From Halobaculum sp. MBLA0143 (GTDB lineage Archaea; Halobacteriota; Halobacteria; Halobacteriales; Haloferacaceae): a DNA stretch of 64,000 nt. The stretch covers positions 2,790,001 through 2,854,000 of the forward strand of contig NZ_JBGKAC010000001.1 of the NCBI RefSeq assembly GCF_041361465.1, written 5' to 3'. This document shows positions 8,302 through 17,546 of this stretch, one piece after another. The notes under the pieces were generated by a model that saw only the letters and a list, made by a program, of their open reading frames with translations, made no database searches and had not been told where the DNA came from. The position numbers and the translations under genes were made by a program. Numbering within the stretch: position 1 is the first letter of the stretch; each line of letters begins with the position of its first letter.

Positions 8302-9243
8302 ATGAGCGAGACCGACGGTCCAGAGGACGTGCGCGGTGCGATCGAGGAGATCGCCTCCAGCCCCGAGCGCGGGACGGAGACGGTCAAGCGAGGGTTCGCC
8401 CGGATGCAGAAGGGCGGTGTCATCATGGACGTTGTGAACGCCGAACAGGCCCGGATCGCCGAGGACTGTGGTGCCGTCGCGGTGATGGCGTTGGAGTCCG
8501 TGCCGGCAGACATCCGTAAGCGCGGCGGCGTCGCTCGGATGCCCGACCCGAACGTCGTCCCGGAGATCATCGACGAGGTGTCGATTCCGGTGATGGGGAA
8601 GTCCCGGATCGGCCACACGAAGGAGGCAGAGGTGCTCCAGGCGCTCGGTGTCGACATGGTCGACGAGAGCGAGGTCCTGACGCCCGCGGACGACCGCTAC
8701 CACATCGACAAGCGTGAGTTCACGGCGCCGTTCGTCTGTGGCGCTCGGAACCTCCAGGAGGGGCTGCGCCGGATCAACGAGGGTGCGGCGATGATCCGGA
8801 CGAAGGGTGAGGCCGGCACGGGCGACGTGAACCAGGCCGTCCACCACCAGCGCAACATCAAGAGCGCGATCCGGAAGCTCACCGGGATGAGCCACGAGGA
8901 ACGCGAGAAGTGGGCCCGCGAGCACGAGGCACCGCTCCACCTCGTCCACGAGACGGCCGAGCTCGGCCGACTGCCGGTCGTCAACTTCGCGGCCGGCGGG
9001 ATCGCGACGCCCGCCGACGCGGCGCTGATGATGCACCACGGCTGTGACGGCATCTTCGTCGGCTCCGGCGTGTTCGGCGCGGAGAACCCGGAGTCGATGG
9101 GCACGGCCATCGTGGAGGCGGTGAACAACTGGGACGACCCCGAGCGGCTCGCGGAGATCGCCCAGCGCGCCGGCAGCGGGATGCGGGGCGACGCCAACGC
9201 CGACCTCCCGGAAGAGGAGAAGCTCCAGAGCCGCGGCGTGTAG
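8302..9243 (+). CDS. pdxS: Pyridoxal 5'-phosphate synthase lyase subunit PdxS
   Basis: The 313-residue TIM-barrel enzyme makes PLP from ribose 5-phosphate, glyceraldehyde 3-phosphate and ammonia supplied by the glutaminase PdxT. Diagnostic blocks are the [18 protein letters not shown] aspartate site, the [17 protein letters not shown] lysine that binds the pentose, and the second lysine in [17 protein letters not shown]. Later come [19 protein letters not shown] and IFVGSGVFG. PdxT is not adjacent here. Confidence 0.96.
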   Translation: MSETDGPEDVRGAIEEIASSPERGTETVKRGFARMQKGGVIMDVVNAEQARIAEDCGAVAVMALESVPADIRKRGGVARMPDPNVVPEIIDEVSIPVMGKSRIGHTKEAEVLQALGVDMVDESEVLTPADDRYHIDKREFTAPFVCGARNLQEGLRRINEGAAMIRTKGEAGTGDVNQAVHHQRNIKSAIRKLTGMSHEEREKWAREHEAPLHLVHETAELGRLPVVNFAAGGIATPADAALMMHHGCDGIFVGSGVFGAENPESMGTAIVEAVNNWDDPERLAEIAQRAGSGMRGDANADLPEEEKLQSRGV

Positions 9244-9294
9244 TCCGGCCGGAACGACAAACGATTTACTGGGGTGCGTGCTACCGTCGGTCAG

Positions 9295-9834
9295 ATGACG
9301 GTCGCCCTCCAGTTCGTCGACGAGATGCCGGACTTCCTGCGATCGTTGCTCGAGTCGGAACTCGCCTTGGTCGCGTTGCTCGGCGTGTTCGTGCTGGAGG
9401 GGGCGATGCTGATGTACTTCATGCCGTCGGAGCTGATCGTCCCCGGGAGCCTCGTCCTGCTCGGGACGGAGCCGACGACGGTCGCGGCCGTGATCGGCGT
9501 GTCCGTCGCCGGCGCCACCGCCGGCCAGACGGCGTTGTTCCTCCTCGCACAGCGGGGCGGCCGGGAGTACCTCCTGGAGAAGCGGTGGTTCCGGGTGAGC
9601 GAGGAGTCGTTGGACCGGTTCGACAGCTGGTTCGACCGGTGGGGGCCGGTCGTCGTCCCGGTGTCGAACACGCTGTTGTTCACTCGCGGGATGTTGACCG
9701 TTCCGGCCGGGCTGTCGGAGCTAGACGCTCGGCGGTTCGTCGTCCTGTCGGCGCTCGGGACGCTGTCGTTCGAGCTCCTGTTGGCAGGCGCGTTCGTCTT
9801 CGGCGTCGACGCGCTCGAGGGTGTGTTGTTCTGA
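9295..9834 (+). CDS. DedA/SNARE-associated (VTT domain) membrane protein
   Basis: The 179-residue integral membrane protein shows the DedA order. A hydrophobic helix is followed by the re-entrant FMPSELIVPGSLVL loop, a GATAGQTALFLLAQRGGREYL segment, and then the RGMLTVPAGLSELDARRFV stretch. A final hydrophobic helix follows. DedA proteins are linked to membrane homeostasis and lipid or ion transport; the substrate here is unknown. I chose the ATG at 9295 over a GTG at 9274 because a TTTAC box lies about 28 bp upstream, fitting a leaderless start. Confidence 0.8.
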   Translation: MTVALQFVDEMPDFLRSLLESELALVALLGVFVLEGAMLMYFMPSELIVPGSLVLLGTEPTTVAAVIGVSVAGATAGQTALFLLAQRGGREYLLEKRWFRVSEESLDRFDSWFDRWGPVVVPVSNTLLFTRGMLTVPAGLSELDARRFVVLSALGTLSFELLLAGAFVFGVDALEGVLF

Positions 9835-9906
9835 TCCGGGCGACGGTCGTGCGCGTCGTCGACACGTCGGCCAACGTTTACTGCCTGTCGCGGCGCAGAC
9901 GGGGGT

Positions 9907-10707
9907 ATGGACAGACGCCGACTGCTGGCTGCGCTGGCGACCACCGGAATCGCCGGCTGTCTGGGGGATGGCGGCTCGGACCCCACCGCGACTCCAGAGA
10001 CGACTGGAACGCCGGAGACGACTGCACCGCCACAGACGACCGGAACACCGGCGGCGAGCCAGACCCCGACCTCGACAGCCGGTGACACGCCGTCGGCGAC
10101 GGCGACCGAGACGGACGCGCCGGACACGGCGACGCCCGCCCTCGGCGCCGTCGCAGACCACCCGGCGGCGGCGAACCTCCGCGCACAGCCCCGCCGAGGC
10201 GAGTTCGGCGGCCACGTCGTCCTCGCGTTCGAGGACCCCTCCTGTGTCCGGTGTGCGGCGTTCCACCAGCGTGTCGTCCCCGAGATCAGACAGAACCTCG
10301 TCGAGCCGGGGAAGGCGGCGTTCGTCGTCCGGCCGTACCCGGTCGTCTACCCGTGGGGCGACCCCGCCTCCCGGGCGTTGGAGGCGACGTTCGCGCGCGA
10401 CGAGGCGACCTTCTGGGGGCTGTTGGCCTACTACTACCGGAACCGGGACCGGTTCGGCATGGACAACGTCCTCCGGCTGACGGAGTCGTTCCTCGCGGGC
10501 ACCGGGGTCGACCAGAACGCGGTCGTCGCGGACGTGGAGTCGGGCGCGGCCGACGAGGCCGTCGCGGCGAACGTGGCGGCGGCGGAGGCGGCCGACCTGG
10601 GCCGGACTACCCCCGTCGTGTTGTTGTTCCGCGACGGCCAGTTCGTCACGAGCGCGAACGGCAGCGTGAGCTACACGCTGATCGCCAACGCGCTGGGGGA
10701 GGCATGA
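9907..10707 (+). CDS. Thioredoxin-fold (DsbA-like) lipoprotein
   Basis: The 266-residue product has a Tat/lipobox leader (MDRRRLLAALATTGIAGCLG; lipid cysteine about residue 18) and a roughly 65-residue Thr/Pro linker. A thioredoxin-fold domain follows with a redox CVRC pair in FEDPSCVRCAAFHQRVVPEI. It continues DsbA-like, with FVVRPYPVVYPWGDPASRAL and a late cis-Pro-like TTPVVLLFRDGQF. It likely acts outside the membrane in thiol-disulfide exchange. Its stop overlaps the next ATG (ATGA at 10704), so the two are translationally coupled. Confidence 0.85.
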   Translation: MDRRRLLAALATTGIAGCLGDGGSDPTATPETTGTPETTAPPQTTGTPAASQTPTSTAGDTPSATATETDAPDTATPALGAVADHPAAANLRAQPRRGEFGGHVVLAFEDPSCVRCAAFHQRVVPEIRQNLVEPGKAAFVVRPYPVVYPWGDPASRALEATFARDEATFWGLLAYYYRNRDRFGMDNVLRLTESFLAGTGVDQNAVVADVESGAADEAVAANVAAAEAADLGRTTPVVLLFRDGQFVTSANGSVSYTLIANALGEA

Positions 10708-11303
10708 GTGGGTCGGCGCCGTCCGTCAGGCTCCCCACCCGACGACACGACTGGCGGCTGATGGGCCGGACGGCACGGCTCGTGTTGTCCGTGCCGGTGT
10801 ACACCGTCGTCGCGGTCGTCGCGGCCGTCGCGTCGTTGACGTTGTTCGTCGTCTCGCTCAACGTCCCGTTGGTGTCGAACGTCGTGGTCGGTGGCGGGCT
10901 GCCGCTCGTCAACCGACTCCGGGTGCTGGCAGAGCTGTACCCGTTCGTCGGCACCTCCTTCGGACCGCTCCAGGGAGGGTTGTTGATCGTCGTCGCGGCG
11001 TTGTCCGGGGTCGACGTGTCGATGGCGACGTACCACCTCCGGGAGCACGGCGTGAGCCTGGAGACTGGCAGCGGGCTCGCGGGAGTGGTTCTCGGGACGC
11101 TCGGCGCCGGCTGTGCCGCCTGTGGTTCTGCGGTGTTGTTGGGGCTGTTGTCGTTGTTCGGCGTCGGCTCCTCGTTGTTGTTCCTCCCGTTGGACGGACT
11201 GGAGTTCGCGTTCGCGGCGCTGGTCGTGCTCACGCTGTCGATCCACTGGCTGGCCGACGGGATGCGGGGCGGCGAGGTGGCGGGCTGTCCGGTCGAGCTG
11301 TAG
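10704..11303 (+). CDS. Polytopic membrane protein with CAAC motif
   Basis: The 199-residue protein has about five hydrophobic helices (residues 30-60, 70-80, 95-110, 130-160, 170-185). The fourth contains GTLGAGCAACGSAVLLGLL, a CxxC inside a membrane helix. Overlap with the upstream DsbA-like lipoprotein suggests a redox pair in which the membrane protein passes electrons, as DsbB, VKOR or CcdA do. The sequence does not clearly match any of those families, so that role is inferred from the cysteines and the coupling. Confidence 0.65.
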   Translation: MSGSAPSVRLPTRRHDWRLMGRTARLVLSVPVYTVVAVVAAVASLTLFVVSLNVPLVSNVVVGGGLPLVNRLRVLAELYPFVGTSFGPLQGGLLIVVAALSGVDVSMATYHLREHGVSLETGSGLAGVVLGTLGAGCAACGSAVLLGLLSLFGVGSSLLFLPLDGLEFAFAALVVLTLSIHWLADGMRGGEVAGCPVEL

Positions 11304-11304
11304 C

Positions 11305-11886
11305 TCAGGTGCCGTCCGGGTGGCCGCGGCCGGCCGCCCGACTCACCTGCTCGGCGATCACCTCGTTCAGGTCTCTCGGGTCGCGGACGTTCTCGAACCG
11401 GATGTCTCCGAGCCCGTCGTTGACAGAGATCGTGCCGTAGCCCAACAGCTTCTGGATTCGGCCCTGCTCCAGCTGGTGGCTCCGCACCATCGTGAGCGGC
11501 ACCTCGCGGCGCCAGGTTCGCAACAGGAGACTGTACTGTCGGACCAGCGACCGTTCGTCGACGACGTACTCCGTACGCCGGAGGACGTACACTCGGATCA
11601 GGAACCTGGCGACGCCGATGCCGGTCAACAACAGGACGGCGTTGCCGACGACGTTCGCCTGCGTCGCTCCGCCGAACAGTCCGGGGTTCGACACGACGAG
11701 CCCCGTGAGCGCACCGCCGCCCAGGCCGACGATCACCAGCCACACGAGCGTGGGTCTGACCGTCGGCACCGCGGTGATGGGGTACTCACGGCCGCCTGTC
11801 GTCGCGTCGTCTGCCGGTGAACTGTCCGTCTCACTGTCCGTCGACGACTCTGTCGTCTCGGAGTGTGGCTGTGTCTCCTGGCTCAT
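11305..11886 (-). CDS. PH-domain (bPH2/YdbT-type) membrane protein
   Basis: This 193-residue protein has a Ser/Thr/Asp-rich N-terminus and two hydrophobic helices (LVWLVIVGLGGGALTGLVVS; NAVLLLTGIGVARFLI). A cytoplasmic bPH2-type domain follows, with YVVDERSLVRQYSLLLRTWRREVPLTMV and GYGTISVNDG. Such domains occur in YdbS/YdbT-like proteins of unknown exact role. It overlaps the upstream gene by four bases (ATGA), so the pair forms one transcription unit. Confidence 0.75.
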   Translation of the reverse strand: MSQETQPHSETTESSTDSETDSSPADDATTGGREYPITAVPTVRPTLVWLVIVGLGGGALTGLVVSNPGLFGGATQANVVGNAVLLLTGIGVARFLIRVYVLRRTEYVVDERSLVRQYSLLLRTWRREVPLTMVRSHQLEQGRIQKLLGYGTISVNDGLGDIRFENVRDPRDLNEVIAEQVSRAAGRGHPDGT

Positions 11887-12671
11887 AGTTTCGGAATGAA
11901 GGGCACCCCCTGCGCGAGGACGGTGGCGACGATGTACACGACCGGCGAGACGACGACGCCGAGGACGACCAACAGGCTGGGCAGTCGGCCGGCGTCGTGG
12001 TTGATGCGGCTCCCGAGGTACAGCGAGTAGAGGTAGTACACCGCCAACACCGCGAGCAACGAGAGGGCGTACACGCCCGCCGTCGACATCCCGCTGAACA
12101 CGAACCCCTGCGGCTCGCCGCCCGGCGGCTCCAGTGTCGACCCCATCGCGTTCAACACGGACGCGAACAACGCCCGTTGGAGGTCCAACACCACGCCGGC
12201 GGCCACGTCCGTGCCGGCCTGCGAGAGGTACACCACGACGGTGTACATCCCGGCGAGGTAGGCGCTCGTGGAGTAGACCACGCTGTAGGCCGTCCGGACG
12301 AACCCACGGGACTGGAGTGTCACCACCAGCGCGGCGTGGACCGCGAACAGTGTCAGCACGGTCCCCGCGAGCAGCGTCAGCGAGTTGACGATCAGCCCGA
12401 CGGTGAACTGCCACACCGTGTCCGGACTCGCCAACGGGAGCCGGGCCACCGCCGGCGGCGCTGCGCCGGCGCCACGGACACCGACGCCGGCGAGCGTCAG
12501 CGGCGCAGCGTACAAGACGACGTTCACGAGGTAGACGACACTCAGCGTGTACAACTGTCGGAACTGCCCCCCGGAGGCGCTCCGACCGCGGCCGGTCTCC
12601 GCGGCGACGAGCCGCGCCGGACGGAACACGGCGTCGAACACCCCGGCGACGATCCCCCCTGTGCGTGCCAT
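11883..12671 (-). CDS. Yip1-like polytopic membrane protein
   Basis: The 262-residue protein begins MARTGGIVAGVFDAVFRPAR and has six hydrophobic stretches. Its layout (an amphipathic front helix, a long first helix LYTLSVVYLVNVVLYAAPLT, then VYSTSAYLAGMYTVVVYLSQ and a C-terminal helix pair) resembles archaeal Yip1-domain proteins. The family call is tentative. It is coupled to the downstream bPH2 protein, hinting at a shared membrane role. Confidence 0.6.
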   Translation of the reverse strand: MARTGGIVAGVFDAVFRPARLVAAETGRGRSASGGQFRQLYTLSVVYLVNVVLYAAPLTLAGVGVRGAGAAPPAVARLPLASPDTVWQFTVGLIVNSLTLLAGTVLTLFAVHAALVVTLQSRGFVRTAYSVVYSTSAYLAGMYTVVVYLSQAGTDVAAGVVLDLQRALFASVLNAMGSTLEPPGGEPQGFVFSGMSTAGVYALSLLAVLAVYYLYSLYLGSRINHDAGRLPSLLVVLGVVVSPVVYIVATVLAQGVPFIPKL

Positions 12672-12719
12672 CGTGCTACCGTGCCGTCCGCCCCAACTTA
12701 AGCTTGCCTCCCCCCGGGG

Positions 12720-13319
12720 TCAGTGATCCGGCTCTCGACCCGTCAGCTCCGCCACGAGTGACTCGACACGCTCGATCACGACCTCCGGCGACGCGCTCGC
12801 GTCCACCTCGACGAACCGCTCCGGCTCCGCCTCTCGGAGCCGGCGGTAGTTGTCGTCCACCTCCGCGAGGAACCCGGCGCGTTCGAACTTGTTGTCGGCG
12901 CCTGCCCGCTCTGCGGCGGTCTGTGGGTCCAACTGGAAGAACAGCGTCGCGTCCGGCTCCCGGGTGAACGCGCGGTGGATCCCCTGGACGTACTCCAAGG
13001 GCCGTTCCAACTCCGTCTCGGAGAGACTGGCGGCCTGGTAGGCGTACCGGGAGTCCGTGTACCGGTCGGAGATCACGAGCCGGTCGTCGGCCAGCGCCGG
13101 CCGGACGACACGCGAGAGGTGTGCGGCGTGGTCCGCGGTGTACAAGAACAGCTCCGCCAACGGGTCGGCGTCGTCGTCGGCGAGCGAGCGGTTCACCGTC
13201 TCCCCGTACCACGACTCCGTCGGCTCGCGCGTGAACACCGCGTCCGGGTAGGCGTCCCGGAGCGCCTCCCAGGCGGTCGTCTTCCCACTCCCGTCGAGCC
13301 CCTCCAGCGTCACCAACAT
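12720..13319 (-). CDS. tmk: Thymidylate kinase
   Basis: The 199-residue enzyme phosphorylates dTMP to dTDP. It has the P-loop [20 protein letters not shown] at the very N-terminus, [10 protein letters not shown], the DRY motif in [18 protein letters not shown], and [14 protein letters not shown]. The start at 13319 gives the standard P-loop-first N-terminus. A TTAATG-type AT-rich box lies about 27 bp upstream, implying a leaderless transcript. Confidence 0.93.
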   Translation of the reverse strand: MLVTLEGLDGSGKTTAWEALRDAYPDAVFTREPTESWYGETVNRSLADDDADPLAELFLYTADHAAHLSRVVRPALADDRLVISDRYTDSRYAYQAASLSETELERPLEYVQGIHRAFTREPDATLFFQLDPQTAAERAGADNKFERAGFLAEVDDNYRRLREAEPERFVEVDASASPEVVIERVESLVAELTGREPDH

Positions 13320-13380
13320 CCGTGTCGCGGTTCGGCCCGACGTGTTAATGAACTTGGGTTCGACGGCCGTCTCGACCGTG

Positions 13381-14967
13381 TCACTCCGTCTCCAACCGCT
13401 CGACGGCCGTCTCGACCGTCTCGACACGGTTCAGCTGCTCTCGGTTCGCGGCCGCGAGCGACGCCGCGTCCGCCGCGACCGTCCGGACCGCCTCCGCCGC
13501 CGACTCGACGGTCGTCGCAACCGACTCCGTCCCGCTCGCCTGGTCGTCCGTCGCCCGCGACACCTCCTCCATCCCGGCCGCGGTCTCGGCGGCCGCCTCG
13601 GCGATTCCGTCGAGATCCGACAGTGTCGACTCCACGCTCATGGCCGCCTCGTTCACCCGTTGGCTCGCCGTGTCCAGGCTGTCGACCGTGTCGTCCACGT
13701 CCCGGCGGATCTCCGCGACCGTCTCCTCGATTCGGCCAGCCTGTTCGCGGGAGTCTTCGGCCAACGACTTCACCTCCTCGGCGACCACGGCGAAGCCGTC
13801 CCCGTCCTCGCCGGCGCGTGCGGCCTCGATCGAGGCGTTCAGCGCCAGGAGGTTCGTCTGGTCGGCCACCTCGTCGATCACCTCGACGACCGACTCGATC
13901 TCCTCTACCCGGTCGACGAGCGTCGACACGTCCTCGACGACCGTCTCCGTCGCCGTCTCCACGGCGTCCATCCGACTCAGAGCGTCTTCGGCCGACTCGC
14001 GGCCGTCGGCCGCCAGCTCCTCGGCCCGTTCGCTGGTCGCCGCCACGTCGTCGGCCGTCGCGGCCACCTCCTCGACGCTCGCGCTCAGTTGGCTCACCTC
14101 GTCCGCGGCGGTGTCCATCTGGTCGACGGCTTCTTCGGCCGTCTCTGCGGCCGAATCGGCCGTCTCGACCGTCTCGGCCGCCTCCGTCGCCAGCTCCGTC
14201 AGCGGCTCGTCCACCTCCTCCGTGACAGTCGTCGCCAGGTCGCGCCGCCGGTCGGCCGCCGCCTGCACCCGTTCGTTGTACGAGTGGAGGTACGTCTCCA
14301 TCGCCACCTGTTGATCGAGCAGCATCAGCTTCAGCGCAGACATCACCCGGTCGGTGAGCGTGTCCAGTGCCGTCTCGACGACTCCGGTGACTCCCTCGCT
14401 GTCGGCAGACGCCCCGACGGAGTCGTCAGTCGTAGCCTCGTCGTCGCCACCAGACGCCACCCGGCTCTCGTCGGTCGGTCCCTCGACGCCGTCAAGTTCG
14501 CCGGCCCGGAGCTCCGAGAGCACGTCCTCCTGGACGGCGTCGACGATTCCGCGGTAGTAGATGGAGTACGCCCCGAGGTAGAACTTCGGTCCCATGTCGA
14601 TCACGTCGTGGATCTTGCCGACTCGGGCCCGCCGGTCGAAGTACGACCGACCGTACTCGCCGCCACCCAGGTCGCGGAGGTAGCCCGCCTGTGAGGCTTC
14701 GAGTGCCGACACCGACTTCGGGGAGCCGTCCAGCACCGCCCGACTCTCCGTGAACGCCCCCAGGTGGTCGTAGAACTCCGAGACGAGGTCGTCCGCGATC
14801 CGGTCGAACGTGTCGGACAGCTCCGAGAGCCGTCGTTCGTCCGTCTCGTCGAACCGTGTGAACGCCTTCCGCCATGCGATCTCCTCGGCGTCGATCCCCA
14901 GCTCCGCGGTTAACTCTCGCCCGTCGACTGCGCGTCGTTGCTCGGCCGTGATCCCGTGGTCTGTCAT
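13381..14967 (-). CDS. hemAT: Globin-coupled aerotaxis transducer HemAT
   Basis: The 528-residue soluble transducer has an N-terminal globin domain (about residues 30-190). The likely proximal haem histidine lies in [20 protein letters not shown], followed by [14 protein letters not shown] Gly/Ser/Asp linker leads to a methyl-accepting signalling domain with the hairpin tip [21 protein letters not shown] and [18 protein letters not shown]. HemAT binds O2 and signals through CheA/CheW. No transmembrane helix is seen. A TTTCAAA box lies about 28 bp upstream of the ATG. Confidence 0.92.
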   Translation of the reverse strand: MTDHGITAEQRRAVDGRELTAELGIDAEEIAWRKAFTRFDETDERRLSELSDTFDRIADDLVSEFYDHLGAFTESRAVLDGSPKSVSALEASQAGYLRDLGGGEYGRSYFDRRARVGKIHDVIDMGPKFYLGAYSIYYRGIVDAVQEDVLSELRAGELDGVEGPTDESRVASGGDDEATTDDSVGASADSEGVTGVVETALDTLTDRVMSALKLMLLDQQVAMETYLHSYNERVQAAADRRRDLATTVTEEVDEPLTELATEAAETVETADSAAETAEEAVDQMDTAADEVSQLSASVEEVAATADDVAATSERAEELAADGRESAEDALSRMDAVETATETVVEDVSTLVDRVEEIESVVEVIDEVADQTNLLALNASIEAARAGEDGDGFAVVAEEVKSLAEDSREQAGRIEETVAEIRRDVDDTVDSLDTASQRVNEAAMSVESTLSDLDGIAEAAAETAAGMEEVSRATDDQASGTESVATTVESAAEAVRTVAADAASLAAANREQLNRVETVETAVERLETE

Positions 14968-15050
14968 CCGTCTCCGGGGTGGCGGGAGACGGGTTTGAAA
15001 GTTCCGAGAGGCGTGTCACTCGATGATGCTGCGCCCACCCGAAACGAGAC

Positions 15051-15596
15051 CTACTCGTCGACGTGGACGGCCTCGATCTCGACCGGGTCGCGGGGGGCGT
15101 CGTTGCGGTCCGTCTGGACGGCGCCGATCTCCTCGATCACGTCCATCCCGTCGGTCACCTCGCCGAAGACGGCGTGTTTGCCGTCGAGGTGGGGCTGGGC
15201 GTCCAGCGTGACGAAGAACTGCGAGCCGTTCGTGTCCGGCCCGGAGTTGGCCATCGACAACACGCCCGGCCCCTCGTGTGTCAGGTCGTCGTGGAACTCG
15301 TCGTCGAACTGGTAGCCGGGGCCGCCGCGTCCGGTCCCGGTCGGGTCCCCGCCCTGGATCATGAAGTCGCCGATGATCCGGTGGAACTGCGTCCCCTGGT
15401 ACAGCGAGTCGCCCCGTACTTCTCCCGTCTGCGGGTCCTCCCAAGTGTTCGTGTCCGGCGCCGGCTCGGCGTCGGCCGCCGGGTCGTGACGCGCCAGCCC
15501 GAGGAAGTTCTCGACCGTCCGCGGCGCTCGGTCCGCGAACAGCGTCACTGTGAACTCACCGTGCGTCGTGTCGAACGTCACTGTCGGCTGACTCAT
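15051..15596 (-). CDS. Cyclophilin-type peptidyl-prolyl isomerase
   Basis: The 181-residue cyclophilin opens MSQPTVTFDTTHGEFTVTLF. It contains APRTVENFLGLA, the catalytic FHRIIGDFMIQGGDPTGTGR block, GVLSMANSGPDTNGSQFFVT and LDGKHAVFGEV. It isomerises X-Pro bonds during protein folding in the cytoplasm. A roughly 20-residue acidic insert (PAADAEPAPDTNTWEDPQTG) before the FHRII block is common in haloarchaeal members. Confidence 0.95.
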   Translation of the reverse strand: MSQPTVTFDTTHGEFTVTLFADRAPRTVENFLGLARHDPAADAEPAPDTNTWEDPQTGEVRGDSLYQGTQFHRIIGDFMIQGGDPTGTGRGGPGYQFDDEFHDDLTHEGPGVLSMANSGPDTNGSQFFVTLDAQPHLDGKHAVFGEVTDGMDVIEEIGAVQTDRNDAPRDPVEIEAVHVDE

Positions 15597-15823
15597 TGTA
15601 CGTGACTGAACGGGCCAGGCGGTTAGTCGCTTTGGCTCCCGCGCGCCAGCGGCGTCCGGCGAACTTCACCCCCGGCTTCCGGTGGCCTATGTCGGTGTGA
15701 GTGTATTCAACGCCGACCTCTCCTGTGGGAAAGTAGTCGGTACTTCCATAGTTGAATCTGTAGATCTGGTTTTCCCAAGAAACAGAAGTATTAACTGTGG
15801 CCGATAGCAGAGTGCCGGCAACA

Positions 15824-16648
15824 ATGACGACGGAGACGAGAAGTGAGCCGCCGGTAGACGCACTCGAACGGGTGTTGTCCGCGACCGACGGCGCCGACGA
15901 GCAGAGCCGGTACCTCCTCAACCCGACCCGAAGCTACGTGTTCGCGCTCGCCTCGACGGACGAGACGGCGTCCCTGTCTCGGCCGCTCCGTGTGCTCGGC
16001 CGCCGGGCGGTGTTGCGGGAACTCCGTCAGGACTTCCTGATGGGGAGCCGGACGGCGAACCTCGTCGACGCTGGCGCGGTGTCGCTCCGGGAGGCAGAGT
16101 TGGACCACGAGACGCCGGCGGTCGTCGCGCCGGACGGCGTCCACGCGCTCGTGTCGGTCGAAGACACCGCCGGGAGCCTCCCGACGAACCACCCCGAGTT
16201 CGAGTCCGACGCCCGGACGGCGTGTGCGGAGCTGTGGGAGACGGCCGACCAGTACCCGCTCCGGACGCCGGCGCTGTCGTCGCTCCGCCGGTCGATGACG
16301 GACGACCTCGGCCAGGAGTTCCGCGACGGGTTCGAGACGGCGTTGGAGGTGGCCGCGAGTCTCCGCGACCGCACGGCGTTCCACGAGGTGCGGGCCGCGC
16401 TTGCGGTCGCCGCCGAACGGGAACTGCTCCACTACGACGTGAGCCGCTGGGGGGAAGACTCCGGACTCGCCTCCACGGCCTCCTTCTCCCGCCACAAGAC
16501 GGACCTGGAGGCCGAGGGCGTGATCGAGACGGAGAAAGAGCCCGTCCAGATGGGCCGTCCGCGCCAACGGCTCCTACTCACCGACGAGTACCGCGCTGTC
16601 GTGGAGGAGGAAGGGCTGGCTGGACTCGTCAGCCGGGTCATGGAGTGA
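15824..16648 (+). CDS. TbsP/DUF5821-like transcriptional regulator
   Basis: The roughly 275-residue protein begins MTTETRSEPPVDALERVLSA. Its C-terminal third is a winged helix: AAERELLHYDVSRWGEDSGL, STASFSRHKTDLEAEGVIET and MGRPRQRLLLTDEYR. This pattern matches haloarchaeal DUF5821 proteins, one of which (TbsP) acts at a TrmB-controlled gluconeogenic promoter; that is background knowledge. A TATTAAC box at 15789-15795 favours the ATG at 15824. A GTG at 15797 is too close to the box. Confidence 0.65.
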   Translation: MTTETRSEPPVDALERVLSATDGADEQSRYLLNPTRSYVFALASTDETASLSRPLRVLGRRAVLRELRQDFLMGSRTANLVDAGAVSLREAELDHETPAVVAPDGVHALVSVEDTAGSLPTNHPEFESDARTACAELWETADQYPLRTPALSSLRRSMTDDLGQEFRDGFETALEVAASLRDRTAFHEVRAALAVAAERELLHYDVSRWGEDSGLASTASFSRHKTDLEAEGVIETEKEPVQMGRPRQRLLLTDEYRAVVEEEGLAGLVSRVME

Positions 16649-16771
16649 GGAAACTGGAGGGGCTCGCTACGGGTCCGACGCAGCCCTCGCGTCGGTCGGG
16701 TCATCTCACCCGCTCTTCCCCGAGGAGGACTCCTCTGTGTTGATCTCGTCTCTCCCGAGCCGAGCAATCGT

Positions 16772-17479
16772 TTAATCTGTGACGTATCGTTTGCCCTTCG
16801 GAAAGTACGTTTCTTCTTCGACGTTGTACACACTGAGCCACACTGTGTTCTTCACATTCCCCGTGATCTTGACAATCTCAGACAACGGAACCTGCTCGCT
16901 TGCGTCCGCACCGTTGCTACGTACTGTCACGACCCCCGTTCCGGTTGCGTCCACCCGGTCGTGGTAAGTCACGCTCTTGACATCAGAAAACGTCCACGAT
17001 GCCTCGAACTCGGGGTCGTCGTCACGAGTGACGCGTATCGTTCCAGTTTGCCCGGAGTGCCCACTAAGAGCCACGTCGACACGACCGTCCCTACGGAATC
17101 CTCGTGGCACGTCGATCTCGGCGTTCGTCTGGATCTGTACCTCGTCGCCGAGTGTTACATTGAGACCGTCTTCCACCTCCCAACTGTACGCCGTAGTCGT
17201 CCCGTCCCACTGCACTGCGACCCCGACTGTCTGTTGATTCAGGACCTGTTCGGCGAGCTTGACGGTGGCTCGTGGCGGTACAGTGACCTCAGCGTCCACC
17301 AGTGTCGCGTCTTCGCCACTGACGACAACACTCGCTTCGCGTGGCTGACCAGCCGGGTTGTACACGCTAACCGTGGTCGGGTGACGTGCGGATGAGAAGA
17401 ACGATCCGAGACAGCCACCGCTGGCGGCGGCGACGATTGTAGCGAGTGCGCCGCGTCGGGTCGTCTGTGAGCTTCTCAT
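16772..17479 (-). CDS. Tat-exported lipoprotein of unknown function
   Basis: The 235-residue product starts MRSSQTTRRGALATIVAAAS, a twin-arginine signal, with the lipobox SGGC at about residue 29. The mature part is all-beta in character (TVSVYNPAGQPREASVVVSG, TVPPRATVKLAEQVL, GTIRVTRDDDPEFEASWTF). It ends with VYNVEEETYFPKGKRYVTD. GC is lower than in housekeeping neighbours. It lies 67 bp downstream of the C39-like peptidase gene on the same strand. No family is recognised. Confidence 0.75.
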   Translation of the reverse strand: MRSSQTTRRGALATIVAAASGGCLGSFFSSARHPTTVSVYNPAGQPREASVVVSGEDATLVDAEVTVPPRATVKLAEQVLNQQTVGVAVQWDGTTTAYSWEVEDGLNVTLGDEVQIQTNAEIDVPRGFRRDGRVDVALSGHSGQTGTIRVTRDDDPEFEASWTFSDVKSVTYHDRVDATGTGVVTVRSNGADASEQVPLSEIVKITGNVKNTVWLSVYNVEEETYFPKGKRYVTD

Positions 17480-17546
17480 ATTTATCAATTTGTATAACAA
17501 CGAAGTAGTCGGTGTCTTCTGGTGGGTTGTCTCCGACGTACTGCAG

